Assembly (NCBI RefSeq): GCF_014171575.1
Contig: NZ_CP050453.1
Coordinates: 930,001-994,000, forward strand
Length of the DNA stretch: 64,000 nucleotides
DNA from: Microbacterium sp. Se63.02b
Lineage (GTDB): Bacteria; Actinomycetota; Actinomycetes; Actinomycetales; Microbacteriaceae
Direction of reading: 5' to 3'
Positions 18,215 through 26,283 of the stretch are shown one piece after another; positions within the stretch are counted from its first letter, which is position 1; each line of letters starts with the position of its first letter. Below the pieces are notes generated by a model that was not told the DNA's origin, did no database searches, and saw only the letters and a program-made list of their open reading frames with translations. The position numbers and the translations under genes were made by a program.

Positions 18215-18517
18215 ATGAAGTCGATCACCGTCACCGAGCTCGCTGAGCGTTCCGGTGTCCCGCTCATCGATGTCCGGGAGGTGGACGAGTTCGCCGCCGG
18301 CCACGTGCCCGGCGCCGTCAACATCCCGATGTCCGAGATCGGCAACCGCCTCGAGGAGCTGCCGGCGGAGGCGTTCGACGTCATCTGCCAGGCAGGCGGG
18401 CGGTCGGCCAGAGTCGTCGAGGCGCTGGAGTCGCGCGGTTTCGACGCGACCAACGTCGAGGGCGGCACCGGCGAGTGGATCTCGCAGGGCCGCGCCGTCG
18501 AGGTGCCGTCGGCGTGA
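18215..18517 (+). CDS. rhodanese-like sulfurtransferase
   Basis: A 100-aa single rhodanese domain: LIDVREVDEFAAGHVPGAVNIP is the conserved CH2 region (split here by the 20-residue rule: LIDVREVDEF then AAGHVPGAVN). The active-site loop is CQAGGRSARV, where the Cys carries the persulfide. ATG 18215 with GAGAGGGA upstream. The stop overlaps the next gene's GTG, so it is the first gene of a three-gene coupled operon. Confidence 0.88.
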   Translation: MKSITVTELAERSGVPLIDVREVDEFAAGHVPGAVNIPMSEIGNRLEELPAEAFDVICQAGGRSARVVEALESRGFDATNVEGGTGEWISQGRAVEVPSA

Positions 18518-18810
18518 CCACGCTGACGCTCATCGGCAAGCCCGACTGCCACCTGTGCGAGGTGGCCTCCGATGTGATCGACGCGGTCGTCGCGGAGCTC
18601 CCCGATGCTGCGGCGGAGCAGATCGAGATCGTCGAAGCCTCGATCCACGACGACCCCGCTCTGTACGAGCTGTGGTGGGAGAAGATCCCGGTCGTCCTGA
18701 TCGACGGCGAGATGCACGCCCACTGGCGTGTGACGCCCGACCGGCTGCGTGAGGCGCTCGAAGGGGCACTCCGCGGCGACGCGAAGACCGAACTGAAGGA
18801 GTCGCTGTGA
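18514..18810 (+). CDS. glutaredoxin-like (DUF836) protein
   Basis: A 98-aa thioredoxin-fold protein. The redox motif CHLC in KPDCHLCEVA sits at the usual N-terminal place, and the cis-Pro is in KIPVVLIDGEMH. GTG 18514 overlaps the rhodanese stop (GTGA), and its own stop overlaps the next GTG. Thiol-disulfide exchange is expected; pairing with a rhodanese suggests sulfur or persulfide handling (inference). Confidence 0.85.
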   Translation: MTTLTLIGKPDCHLCEVASDVIDAVVAELPDAAAEQIEIVEASIHDDPALYELWWEKIPVVLIDGEMHAHWRVTPDRLREALEGALRGDAKTELKESL

Positions 18811-19109
18811 CGATCCGGCATGTCGTGACCTGGAAGCTCGCCGCCGAGGACTCCGTGGAGCGTGCCGAGCAGGCGGCCGAGGTGGTGCGCCGGCTCAACG
18901 CCCTCGACGGGGTCGTTCCGCAGCTCCTCGCGATCTCGGCCGGCGCGAATGCGGCTTATCCCGAGACGAACTGGGACGTGACCCTCGTGGCGGACTTCGC
19001 GTCCGTCGAGGCGATCGAGGAGTATCAGGTCCACCCCGCCCACGAGGAGGTCGCCGGTTACATCCGCTCGGTGGTCGCCTCCCGCGTCGCGGTCGACTTC
19101 GAGGTCTGA
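18807..19109 (+). CDS. Dabb-family stress-responsive alpha/beta-barrel protein
   Basis: A 100-aa dimeric barrel protein: N-terminal IRHVVTWKL and DVTLVADFASVEAIEEYQVHPAHEEV are Dabb hallmarks (here shown in parts: DVTLVADFAS, YQVHPAHEEV). The reaction is unknown. Translationally coupled to the glutaredoxin-like gene by a GTGA overlap. It is the last gene of the operon. Confidence 0.85.
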   Translation: MTIRHVVTWKLAAEDSVERAEQAAEVVRRLNALDGVVPQLLAISAGANAAYPETNWDVTLVADFASVEAIEEYQVHPAHEEVAGYIRSVVASRVAVDFEV

Positions 19110-19175
19110 GACCGCGTCGCACGCCTCGCGGGACTCGATTCCGCGCGTGTCGCAGGTGCATAGTTGCAACACAAA

Positions 19176-19230
19176 CGTGACACGTCCGTCACGGATGTCA
19201 TTGGTCACGCGACGGGCCGCATGTTTAGAT
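19176..19230 (+). promoter_or_regulatory. promoter and inverted repeat before the amino-acid ABC operon
   Basis: CGTGAC-N6-GTCACG at 19176-19193 is a perfect 6-bp dyad. Downstream lie TTGGTC (19201-19206) and, after 18 bp, TTAGAT (19225-19230), a plausible promoter. The dyad may be an activator or repressor site. No known regulator motif is recognised with certainty. Confidence 0.4.
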
Positions 19231-19284
19231 GTTCTCCTACCCGTCATCGGGCGTCACATTCGCCCTCGACTCACAGGAGCCGAC

Positions 19285-20103
19285 ATGCCTCGTCGTAACC
19301 TCATCGCCGGTCTCGCTCTCGTGGCGACCGCCACCCTCGCGCTCGCCGGCTGCGCCACCGGATCCACCGATGCGGGAAGCAGCGACGCTCCTGCCGCCGG
19401 CGACGACTACGGCCTCGTCGAGCCGGGCACTCTCACGGTCTGCTCGGACGTTCCCTACCCGCCCTTCGAGGTCGAGGACACGAGCACCGAGACCGGCTAT
19501 TCCGGTTTCGACATCGATCTGCTCAGCGCGATCGCCGAGAAGATCGACCTGAAGCTCTCCGTGCAGGATGTCGGCTTCGACGCTCTGCAGTCCGGTACGA
19601 CGCTCGCCGCCGGCACCTGCGACATCGGCGCCTCCGCGATGACCATCACCGAGGAGCGCAAGGCCAACATCGACTTCTCGGACCCTTACGTCGACTCGCT
19701 GCAGTCGCTCCTCGTGCGCGCCGACTCGGACATCAAGTCCATCGATGACCTGGACGGCAAGAACGTCGGCGTGCAGCAGGGCACCACAGGCGAGTCCTAC
19801 GCCGGTGAGAACGCGCCGGGCGCTCAGCTCGTGCAGTACCCGTCGGACGGCGAGCTGTGGCCGGCTATGCAGGCCGGTCAGATCGACGCGATCCTCCAGG
19901 ACCAGCCGGTCAACTACGTTCACGAGCAGGACGACCCCAACTACAAGATCGTCGAGACCTACCCGACCGACGAGTCGTACGGCTTCGCCTTCGCGAAGGG
20001 TGAGAAGGATGCGCTGCGCGAGGCGGTCAACAAGGCGCTGAAGGAACTGCAGGACGACGGCGGCTACCAGGAGATCTACGACGAGTACCTCGCGGCCAAG
20101 TGA
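19285..20103 (+). CDS. polar amino-acid ABC transporter substrate-binding lipoprotein
   Basis: A 272-aa SBP_bac_3 protein. The signal peptide with lipobox LALAGC places the acylated Cys at residue 23. Ligand-site blocks: VCSDVPYPPFEV, YSGFDIDLLSAIAEK, GASAMTITEERKANIDFSDPY, and GVQQGTTGESYA. It binds an amino acid outside the membrane and delivers it to the permease encoded 34 bp downstream. ATG 19285 has CAGGAG upstream. The exact amino acid cannot be read. Confidence 0.9.
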   Translation: MPRRNLIAGLALVATATLALAGCATGSTDAGSSDAPAAGDDYGLVEPGTLTVCSDVPYPPFEVEDTSTETGYSGFDIDLLSAIAEKIDLKLSVQDVGFDALQSGTTLAAGTCDIGASAMTITEERKANIDFSDPYVDSLQSLLVRADSDIKSIDDLDGKNVGVQQGTTGESYAGENAPGAQLVQYPSDGELWPAMQAGQIDAILQDQPVNYVHEQDDPNYKIVETYPTDESYGFAFAKGEKDALREAVNKALKELQDDGGYQEIYDEYLAAK

Positions 20104-20137
20104 CCGGCGGCGTCAGCAGAGCAGGAGGACCTCGACG

Positions 20138-20935
20138 ATGGCGTTGAGGCGTACGACGAAGAGCAAGCTCTATCGATACTCGGTCTACGTGGTGCTGATC
20201 GCCATCGCCGTCTGGGCGATCGTCAGCACCGACTGGGCGAAGATCGGGCCGCTGTTCTTCAACCCCGAAGTCGCAGCGAAGATGTTCCCGGGCATCATCA
20301 CGACCGCTCTGGTCAACACGCTGTGGTTCACGGCGGTCGCCTTCACCGGAGGGCTCGTCCTCGGTGTGGTGCTGGCGCTGATGAAGCTGTCGACCATCGC
20401 ACCGTTCCGCTGGATCGCGACGGTCTGGATCGAGCTGTTCCGTGGACTGCCGGCGATCCTCACGATCTTCGGCATCGCATTCATCCTGCCGATCGCGCTG
20501 GGCGTGCCGGGGACGAAGCTCGGCGGCCCTGTGGTCCTCGGGCTCATCGGCCTGGTGCTCGTCGCTTCGGCGTACATGGCGGAGACGATCCGCGCGGGGA
20601 TCCAGGCCGTTCCGAAGGGGCAGACCGAGGCGGCACGCTCGCTCGGCATGTCGCCCATGAAGACGACGTTCTGGATCGTCGTGCCGCAGGGGTTCCGGAT
20701 CATCATCCCGCCGCTGACCAACGAATTCGTGCTGCTGCTCAAGGACACGTCGCTGCTGTTCGTGGCAGGCTCCTTCATCTGGTCGAAGGAGCTCACCACG
20801 TTCGCGCGCGACGCGAGCACGCAGAACGCGAACGGAACGCCGCTGATCATGGCGGCGATCCTGTACCTGATCGTGACGATCCCGCTCACGCGCTTCAGCG
20901 CGTGGCTGGAGCGCCGGATGTCGAGGCAGCGATGA
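20138..20935 (+). CDS. amino-acid ABC transporter permease
   Basis: A 265-aa HisM/GlnP-type permease with about five membrane segments. Typical motifs are [17 protein letters not shown] in TM2 and the EAA loop [18 protein letters not shown] that docks on the ATPase. [13 protein letters not shown] is the family signature (normally RGTPLLVQ). Its stop overlaps the ATPase start. A single permease gene implies a homodimeric channel. Confidence 0.92.
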   Translation: MALRRTTKSKLYRYSVYVVLIAIAVWAIVSTDWAKIGPLFFNPEVAAKMFPGIITTALVNTLWFTAVAFTGGLVLGVVLALMKLSTIAPFRWIATVWIELFRGLPAILTIFGIAFILPIALGVPGTKLGGPVVLGLIGLVLVASAYMAETIRAGIQAVPKGQTEAARSLGMSPMKTTFWIVVPQGFRIIIPPLTNEFVLLLKDTSLLFVAGSFIWSKELTTFARDASTQNANGTPLIMAAILYLIVTIPLTRFSAWLERRMSRQR

Positions 20936-21687
20936 TCACCGAACTGATCGATGTGCACGCCCCCGCGATCGACGTGCGCGGGCTCGTCAAGAGCTTCGGC
21001 GACAACGAGGTGCTCAAGGGCATCGACCTCACGGTCACCAAGGGCGAGGTCGTCTGCGTGATCGGGCCGTCGGGCTCCGGCAAGTCGACCCTGTTGCGGT
21101 CGGTGAACCTGCTCGAGGAGCCGACAGGCGGCACGGTGCTGATCGAGGGCATCGACATCACCGACCCCGACGTCGACATCGACCGCGTGCGGACGCGCAT
21201 CGGCATGGTCTTCCAGAGCTTCAACCTTTTCCCGCACCTCGACGTGCTGGGCAACCTCACGATCGCGCAGCAGCGCGTGAAGAAGCGCTCCAAGAAAGAA
21301 GCCGAGCAGATCGCGCACGCCATGCTCGCCCGGGTCGGACTGGCGGAGAAGGCCGATGCCTACCCCGGTCACCTCTCGGGCGGACAGCAGCAGCGCGTCG
21401 CCATCGCCCGTGCGCTCTGCATGAACCCGGACATGATGCTGTTCGACGAGCCGACCTCGGCGCTCGACCCCGAGCTGGTCGGCGAAGTGCTGCAGGTCAT
21501 GCGCGCACTCGCCGACGAGGGCATGACGATGCTCGTCGTCACACACGAGATGGGCTTCGCGCGGGAGGTCGGTTCGCGCCTGGTCTTCATGGACGGCGGG
21601 AACATCGTGGAGGAAGGCGACCCGCGCGAGGTGCTCGCGAACCCGCAGCATCCGCGCACGAAGGACTTCCTCTCGCGCGTGCTCTGA
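20932..21687 (+). CDS. amino-acid ABC transporter ATP-binding protein
   Basis: A 251-aa NBD of the GlnQ/HisP class: Walker A GPSGSGKS at 45-52, Q-loop [10 protein letters not shown], signature LSGGQQQR from residue 148, Walker [16 protein letters not shown], switch [14 protein letters not shown] (here [10 protein letters not shown]). The start ATG 20932 overlaps the permease stop. The operon ends at a large hairpin. Confidence 0.93.
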   Translation: MITELIDVHAPAIDVRGLVKSFGDNEVLKGIDLTVTKGEVVCVIGPSGSGKSTLLRSVNLLEEPTGGTVLIEGIDITDPDVDIDRVRTRIGMVFQSFNLFPHLDVLGNLTIAQQRVKKRSKKEAEQIAHAMLARVGLAEKADAYPGHLSGGQQQRVAIARALCMNPDMMLFDEPTSALDPELVGEVLQVMRALADEGMTMLVVTHEMGFAREVGSRLVFMDGGNIVEEGDPREVLANPQHPRTKDFLSRVL

Positions 21688-21711
21688 GCTCTTACGGCGC
21701 CTCGCCACAGA

Positions 21712-21753
21712 CCGAGACCCCGTGTCGCCATCATCAGCGGCACGGGGTCTCGG
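21712..21753. terminator. strong hairpin between convergent operons
   Basis: Stem 21712-21728/21737-21753: 17 pairs including one G-T, 8-nt loop CATCATCA. No T-tract on either side. It serves the end of the amino-acid ABC operon and of the convergent DUF1508 gene. Confidence 0.65.
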
Positions 21754-21773
21754 CGTGAAGTTCGGGTCGGAGG

Positions 21774-21950
21774 TCAGGCTTCGACGACCTCGGCATCTGC
21801 GGCGTTCCGTCGGACGGAGTCGATCCCGTTCAGTGCGGCGGACTTCGACGAGTAGCCTTCGCTGATCGCGATGACCTCGCCGTTGCCGGCCTTGAGACGG
21901 AACCGGTACTCGCCGGACTTGTCGGTGTACAGCTCGAACGTGCCTGCCAT
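21774..21950 (-). CDS. DUF1508 (YegP-like) small protein
   Basis: A 58-aa protein: GTFELYTDKSGEYRFRLKAGN, here GTFELYTDKSGEYRF, then GEVIAISEGYSSKSA and GIDSVRRNA. This is a single copy of the roughly 50-residue DUF1508 repeat that is duplicated in E. coli YegP. ATG 21950 has GAAAGGA upstream; the upstream in-frame codons are rejected. Function unknown. Confidence 0.85.
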   Translation of the reverse strand: MAGTFELYTDKSGEYRFRLKAGNGEVIAISEGYSSKSAALNGIDSVRRNAADAEVVEA

Positions 21951-22039
21951 GAGGCGTCCTTTCTCTCTCGGATCAAGGGGACCCCGCCCCTCGGGCCTCA
22001 CGCTAGCGCTCAGCGCCTGCCCGGGGGAAGAGCGGCCGG

Positions 22040-23131
22040 TCAGGCGCGCGGGTGCACGGCCACCGGTTCCGGCGAAACGGCGATGCGCACGCGGTCGCCG
22101 AACGACGGGTGAATCCCGGGAGCATGCTGGACGCGTACGAGTTCGCCCGACTCGGTGCGCACCAGTGTGCGTCGCATGCTGCCGAGGAAGGTGCTCTCTT
22201 CGACGAGGGCGTCGGTCGCCGCATCCGCCTCGGATGCGAAGTAGACGTTCTCAGGCCGGAGGTACACGTCGACCGGGCCGTCAGCCGGGGCCTGGAGGGG
22301 GAGCCGCTGGCCCCACACCCGCACATGATCTCCCTCGGCGACTCCCGACACGACACTGGAGAGCCCGACGAACGCCGCCACCCCAGCGGTCGACGGGGTC
22401 GTGTACAGCTCTTCGGGGGAACCGATCTGCTCGATGCGCCCGGCATTCATGACGGCGATCCGGTCGGAGACGGCCAGGGCCTCCTCCTGATCGTGTGTGA
22501 CGAACACGGTGGTGATGCCGAGGCGCAGCTGAAGACGGCGGATCTCGTCGCGCAGCTGCACGCGCACCTTCGCGTCGAGCGCCGACAGCGGCTCGTCCAG
22601 CAGCAGCACCTTGGGTTCGGTGACCAGGGCACGGGCCAGGGCGACGCGCTGCTGCTGCCCGCCCGACAGCTGATGCGGGAAGCGATCGGCGAAGTCGGAG
22701 AGGCCGACCAGGGCGAGAGCGTCGAGCGAGCGTCGAGCGGCCTCCGCCTTCGCCAGCCCCCGCCGCCGCAGGCCGAAGGCCGTGTTGTCGACGACCCGCA
22801 GATGGGGGAAGAGGGAGTACGACTGGAAGACCATGCCGATGTCGCGCTTGTTGGTCGGTACTCGGGAGACATCGCCGCCGCCGAGCAGCACGCTGCCCTC
22901 ATCCGCACCTTCGAGGCCGGCGAGCACCCGCAGCAGTGTCGTCTTGCCGCAGCCCGACGGGCCGAGAAGGGAGACGAACTCGCCGGGGGCGATGTCGAGA
23001 TCCACCCCGTGCAGCACCCGCGTTCCGGAATAGCTCTTCACGATGCCGTGGAGCTCGACCCGCGTGCCTTCGCCGGCGCGGGCGAGCAGCAGGTTGTCCT
23101 TGGTGCGCGGCAGCGCGTTGTCGACGGTCAT
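22040..23131 (-). CDS. PotA/FbpC-type ABC ATP-binding protein
   Basis: A 363-aa importer NBD: Walker A LGPSGCGKTTLL, Q-loop FQSYSLFPHL, signature [12 protein letters not shown], Walker B VLLLDEPLSALDAKV, switch FVTHDQEEALAVSD. The C-terminal TOBE-like domain contains VYLRPENVYF. The class serves spermidine, iron, thiamine or phosphonate importers. It is last of four genes (binding protein, permease, permease, ATPase), and its ATG overlaps the preceding permease stop. Confidence 0.88.
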   Translation of the reverse strand: MTVDNALPRTKDNLLLARAGEGTRVELHGIVKSYSGTRVLHGVDLDIAPGEFVSLLGPSGCGKTTLLRVLAGLEGADEGSVLLGGGDVSRVPTNKRDIGMVFQSYSLFPHLRVVDNTAFGLRRRGLAKAEAARRSLDALALVGLSDFADRFPHQLSGGQQQRVALARALVTEPKVLLLDEPLSALDAKVRVQLRDEIRRLQLRLGITTVFVTHDQEEALAVSDRIAVMNAGRIEQIGSPEELYTTPSTAGVAAFVGLSSVVSGVAEGDHVRVWGQRLPLQAPADGPVDVYLRPENVYFASEADAATDALVEESTFLGSMRRTLVRTESGELVRVQHAPGIHPSFGDRVRIAVSPEPVAVHPRA

Positions 23132-23928
23132 GAGCGGGCCTTTCGGGGGCCGCGAGCGACGCGGCCGATGAGGAGGAGCAGGAGGAAGACGAAGGCCAGG
23201 GCGAGCAAGGTGAAGATCGCCGGGGCGTACGGATCCTGTTTCTGCACGACGACCATGGCGGTCTGGAACACCTGGCGGTTCAGGAGCGAGGCGATCGTGA
23301 ACTCGCCGAGCACGACCGCGATCGATATCAGGGATGCGGCGAGAAGACCCTGACGCAGGTTCGGCGCGAGCACTTGGAGCACGACCGTCGGCCAGCTCGC
23401 GCCGAGCGAGCGGGCGGCTTCGGAGAGGGTGCGCAGGTCGGCCGCGTCGATCGATGCCTGGATCGAACGGAACGCGAACGGCAGCACCGTGATGCCGTAC
23501 GCGAAGGCGAGGGTCCAGGTACCGGTACCGAGCGTGCGACCGATCTGCAGGTAGATGGGCGCGAGTCCGACGACGAGCACGATCGCGGGAATCGAGATCG
23601 GCAGCAGCACCGCGAACTCGAATGCGGGCTTGAGCTTCGGAAAACGCAGGTTGACGAGGATCATCGTCGGCGCGAGCACAAGCAGCACGATCGCGACCGT
23701 GACGAGCGCGAGGATCAGGGAGTTGCCGAGGCCCGTCCAGATCGGCTTGATCGCGGCGGAGGCGGCGGGGTCGAAGACGGCGGCCCATCGCTCGAAGGAG
23801 GGACCGTCCTTGCCTCGAAGCGTGAAGAGGAAAGTCGAGATCAAGGGGATCGCGAAGAACGCCCCGACGGCGAGACCGATGATCCGGCGCGTCGCCCGCG
23901 AGGGGCCGATGCCGGTCACGACTGCCAC
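23128..23928 (-). CDS. ABC importer permease (PotC-like)
   Basis: A 266-aa permease with six membrane segments. The EAA loop SEAARSLGASWPTVVLQVL contacts the ATPase. LLPISIPAIVLVVGL is the conserved TM region of the family. Overlaps the upstream permease by 13 bp and the ATPase by 4 bp. The substrate is not decidable. Confidence 0.88.
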   Translation of the reverse strand: MAVVTGIGPSRATRRIIGLAVGAFFAIPLISTFLFTLRGKDGPSFERWAAVFDPAASAAIKPIWTGLGNSLILALVTVAIVLLVLAPTMILVNLRFPKLKPAFEFAVLLPISIPAIVLVVGLAPIYLQIGRTLGTGTWTLAFAYGITVLPFAFRSIQASIDAADLRTLSEAARSLGASWPTVVLQVLAPNLRQGLLAASLISIAVVLGEFTIASLLNRQVFQTAMVVVQKQDPYAPAIFTLLALAFVFLLLLLIGRVARGPRKARS

Positions 23929-24854
23929 CGTGCCGCCCGGCGCTGGATGAGCGAGTACAGAGCCATCACGACGCCGACGACGATGATCATGCCGAGCGCG
24001 AGCGCACCGGCGAGATTCTCACGACCGAGAAGGGTCTCGCTCGTGAGGGCCGTGCGAATCTGCAGCGGCACGATCTGCGACCCCTGACTCGCGAGCGCGG
24101 CAGCCGTCGCGTACGACGAGAACGCGTTCGCGAACAGCAGCAGCAGGCTGGCGAGGAACGAAGGCGCGAGCACAGGGATGCCGATCCGCACCCAGAAGCT
24201 GGCTCCGGTGCCGCCGAGGGTGAGGTTGGCCTCGGCCCACTGCGGCTTGAGCGCGGCGAGAGCGGGCATGAAGGTGATGATCATCAGGGGCACCTGGAAG
24301 TAGATGTACGGCAGGATCAGCCCCGGCAGCTCATAGAGCCAGGTGCCGTTCGGGAAGATGTCCACTCCGAACGTGTCCTTGAGGAAGAGCGTGATCACCC
24401 CCTGGATCCCGATCGTGGCGATGAAGGCGAACGCCAGCATGACGCCGCCGAACTGGGCGAGCACACCTGCCGCGGCATCGATCGAAGAACGGATCGCGCC
24501 GTCGGGATTCGCCCCGAGCAGGGCATAGCAGACCAGCGCTCCGACGAGAGCACCCACCACGGCCGTCAGCGCAGAGAGCCATGCGGAGTTCGCGAAGGTG
24601 TTCAGCACGACGGGGTCGCCGAGGGCGGCGATGTTGCTCCACGTGAAGGTGCCGTCGTCGTCGAAGAACCCGGAGCCGATCGCGAGCACTGTCGGCACCG
24701 CGAGGAACAGCACGACGTAGGCGGCGAACGGGACGAGCCCGAGCCAGGCGAACGACGGCGCGGACCGCCGGGCCCTCGCGTCGTGCGAGGACCCGGCGGG
24801 GGTGACGGGGGTGGATGACGCGGCATCCACCCCCGCAGCGGTGAGGGTGGTCAC
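23916..24854 (-). CDS. ABC importer permease (PotB-like)
   Basis: A 312-aa permease from GTG 24854, which overlaps the binding-protein stop by 4 bp (GTGA). About 40 N-terminal residues are hydrophilic (TPVTPAGSSHDARARRSAP) before the first membrane segment. The EAA-type loop is AEANLTLGGTGASFWVRIGIP. Together with the second permease it forms the heterodimeric channel. Confidence 0.86.
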   Translation of the reverse strand: MTTLTAAGVDAASSTPVTPAGSSHDARARRSAPSFAWLGLVPFAAYVVLFLAVPTVLAIGSGFFDDDGTFTWSNIAALGDPVVLNTFANSAWLSALTAVVGALVGALVCYALLGANPDGAIRSSIDAAAGVLAQFGGVMLAFAFIATIGIQGVITLFLKDTFGVDIFPNGTWLYELPGLILPYIYFQVPLMIITFMPALAALKPQWAEANLTLGGTGASFWVRIGIPVLAPSFLASLLLLFANAFSSYATAAALASQGSQIVPLQIRTALTSETLLGRENLAGALALGMIIVVGVVMALYSLIQRRAARWQS

Positions 24855-25990
24855 TGGACCGCCGCGGCCCACTTCTCGCCGAGAAGCGTGCCGGCGTTCG
24901 TCGACTGCTCCTCCGTCGGAACCACGGTCTCCTCCGGGGCCTCCGGGAGCGCGGCGGCGAGGTCGGCGTCGATCGTGCCGGCCTCGGTCATGGCCTCCAT
25001 GCGCACGGGGCGTGCGCCGCCCTTCAGCCAGAGGTTCTGCACGTCGTCGCTGTAGAGGAACTCCTGCCACAGGCGCGCGGCGGCCGGGTGCGGGGCGTCG
25101 ATGTTGATGGCCTGGTTGTAGTACCCGGCGTAGCCGGTGCCGTCGAACACGACGACCTTCCAGTCCTCGTTGTCGGCGGTGTGGGACGCGTTCAGGTAGT
25201 CCCAGTCGAACACCACCGGCGTCTCGCCGCTCGCGATGGTCGCCGTGGTGACGTCGACCTTGAGCAGGTTGCCCGCCTTCTGCAGCTCCGAGAAGAAGTC
25301 GATGCCCGGCTGGAAGTCGTCGAGCGTGCCGTCCGACTGCACGGTGGCCAGACCCACGGCGGCGAAAGCAGCACCGGCCTGCGTCGGGTCGCCGTTGATG
25401 GCCACAGAGCCCTTGTAGTCGGCCGACAGCAGATCGGCGAGCTCGGCGGGGGCGTCGAACTTCGACGAGTCGTAGCCGATCGACATGTATCCGCCGTAGT
25501 CGCCGACGAAGAGCCCGGTCGGCTCCTTGAGCTCATCGGGGATCTCGTCCCACGTCTGCACCTGGTACGGCGCGAACGTGTCGGTGTTCTGCAGAGCGAC
25601 CGTCAGACCCAGGTCGAACACGTCAGGAGCCGTGTCGAGGCCCTTGTTGGTCTCCGCGGCCTGGATCTCCTCGGCGCTGGAGACATCGGGCGAGGCCTCG
25701 TTGATCGTGATCTCCGGGTACTTCTCGGTGAAAAGGTCGAGGATCTCGCCGTAGTTCGCCCAGTCGCGCGGGAGGGCGATGACGTTGAGGGATCCCTCCG
25801 CCTTGGCCGCGGCTTCGAGGTCGGCGAAGGTGCCGAAGTCTTCCACCGAGGTCGCGGTGGAGGCATCCACATCGGAGTCGCCGGAGGCGGGGGTGTCTGC
25901 AGCGGTGGCGCAGGAGGTCAGAACGAGTGCGGCCGTCGCGGCCAGGGCGATGCCGGCGCCGATGCGCGCGCGGCGGGTGATGCGAGCCAT
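24851..25990 (-). CDS. ABC importer substrate-binding lipoprotein (PotD/iron-like)
   Basis: A 379-aa binding protein. Lipobox LVLTSC gives lipid-modified Cys27. The mature part shows the type II fold pattern: SLNVIALPRDWANYG, TAPDVFDLGL, GSVAINGDPTQAG, PVVFDWDYLNASH. It resembles polyamine or iron(III) binders but lacks a diagnostic residue I could recognise. Translation is probably controlled: the Shine-Dalgarno GAGAGGA is inside a 12-bp stem that ends one base before the ATG. Confidence 0.85.
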   Translation of the reverse strand: MARITRRARIGAGIALAATAALVLTSCATAADTPASGDSDVDASTATSVEDFGTFADLEAAAKAEGSLNVIALPRDWANYGEILDLFTEKYPEITINEASPDVSSAEEIQAAETNKGLDTAPDVFDLGLTVALQNTDTFAPYQVQTWDEIPDELKEPTGLFVGDYGGYMSIGYDSSKFDAPAELADLLSADYKGSVAINGDPTQAGAAFAAVGLATVQSDGTLDDFQPGIDFFSELQKAGNLLKVDVTTATIASGETPVVFDWDYLNASHTADNEDWKVVVFDGTGYAGYYNQAINIDAPHPAAARLWQEFLYSDDVQNLWLKGGARPVRMEAMTEAGTIDADLAAALPEAPEETVVPTEEQSTNAGTLLGEKWAAAVQ

Positions 25991-25991
25991 G

Positions 25992-26046
25992 AGTGTCCTC
26001 TCGGTGTCCGGCGCTGTGAGCCGGTGTCGGGTTGCGAGAGGACACT
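25992..26046 (-). promoter_or_regulatory. leader RNA structure sequestering the Shine-Dalgarno of the 4-gene ABC operon
   Basis: On the minus strand a perfect 12-bp outer stem (AGTGTCCTCTCG, 26046-26035, with CGAGAGGACACT, 26003-25992) encloses an asymmetric 10/4-nt internal loop and a second 5-bp stem (CCGGC/GCCGG, 26024-26020/26012-26008) with a 7-nt loop. The GAGAGGA ribosome site is fully paired. This is the shape of a translational riboswitch, thermosensor or protein target; no known riboswitch consensus is recognised. Confidence 0.6.
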
Positions 26047-26127
26047 ATGAGGCCGAGGTTGCCGACCGTCGCGGCTCGGGTGAACGGACGGTGACGCGAC
26101 GGTGGACGCTCGGGTGCGGGCGGGCGC

Positions 26128-26217
26128 TCAGCGCGAGGGAACCGTGTACGTGAAGCCGCGGTGCGACCCGACGTAGCCGAGGCGCTGCGGATGCGGCAGA
26201 GGGAGGGCGTCGAGCAT
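26128..26217 (-). CDS. possible 29-aa small protein
   Basis: ATG 26217 preceded by TGGAGCC, 29 codons to TGA. Composition ends GYVGSHRGFTYTVPSR. Most codons end in G or C, as in real genes here. It is divergent from the TSUP gene and tandem upstream of the ABC operon leader. No relative is recognised. It may be a real small protein, a leader peptide, or chance. Confidence 0.35.
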   Translation of the reverse strand: MLDALPLPHPQRLGYVGSHRGFTYTVPSR

Positions 26218-26283
26218 GGCTCCAGGCTGCCAGCGCGCGGGGCGGATGCGAGGTCGACGGCGGCACTCTGGAATCATGGCCAG

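Noticed and set aside
20185..21708. Long minus-strand ORF opposite the amino-acid ABC permease and ATPase
   Set aside because: Shadow of two clear transporter genes; no domain and no start signal.
26045..26266. 73-codon minus-strand ORF overlapping the 29-codon ORF
   Set aside because: Low-complexity Arg/Pro/Ser-rich translation in another frame with no ribosome site; the 29-codon frame is better supported.
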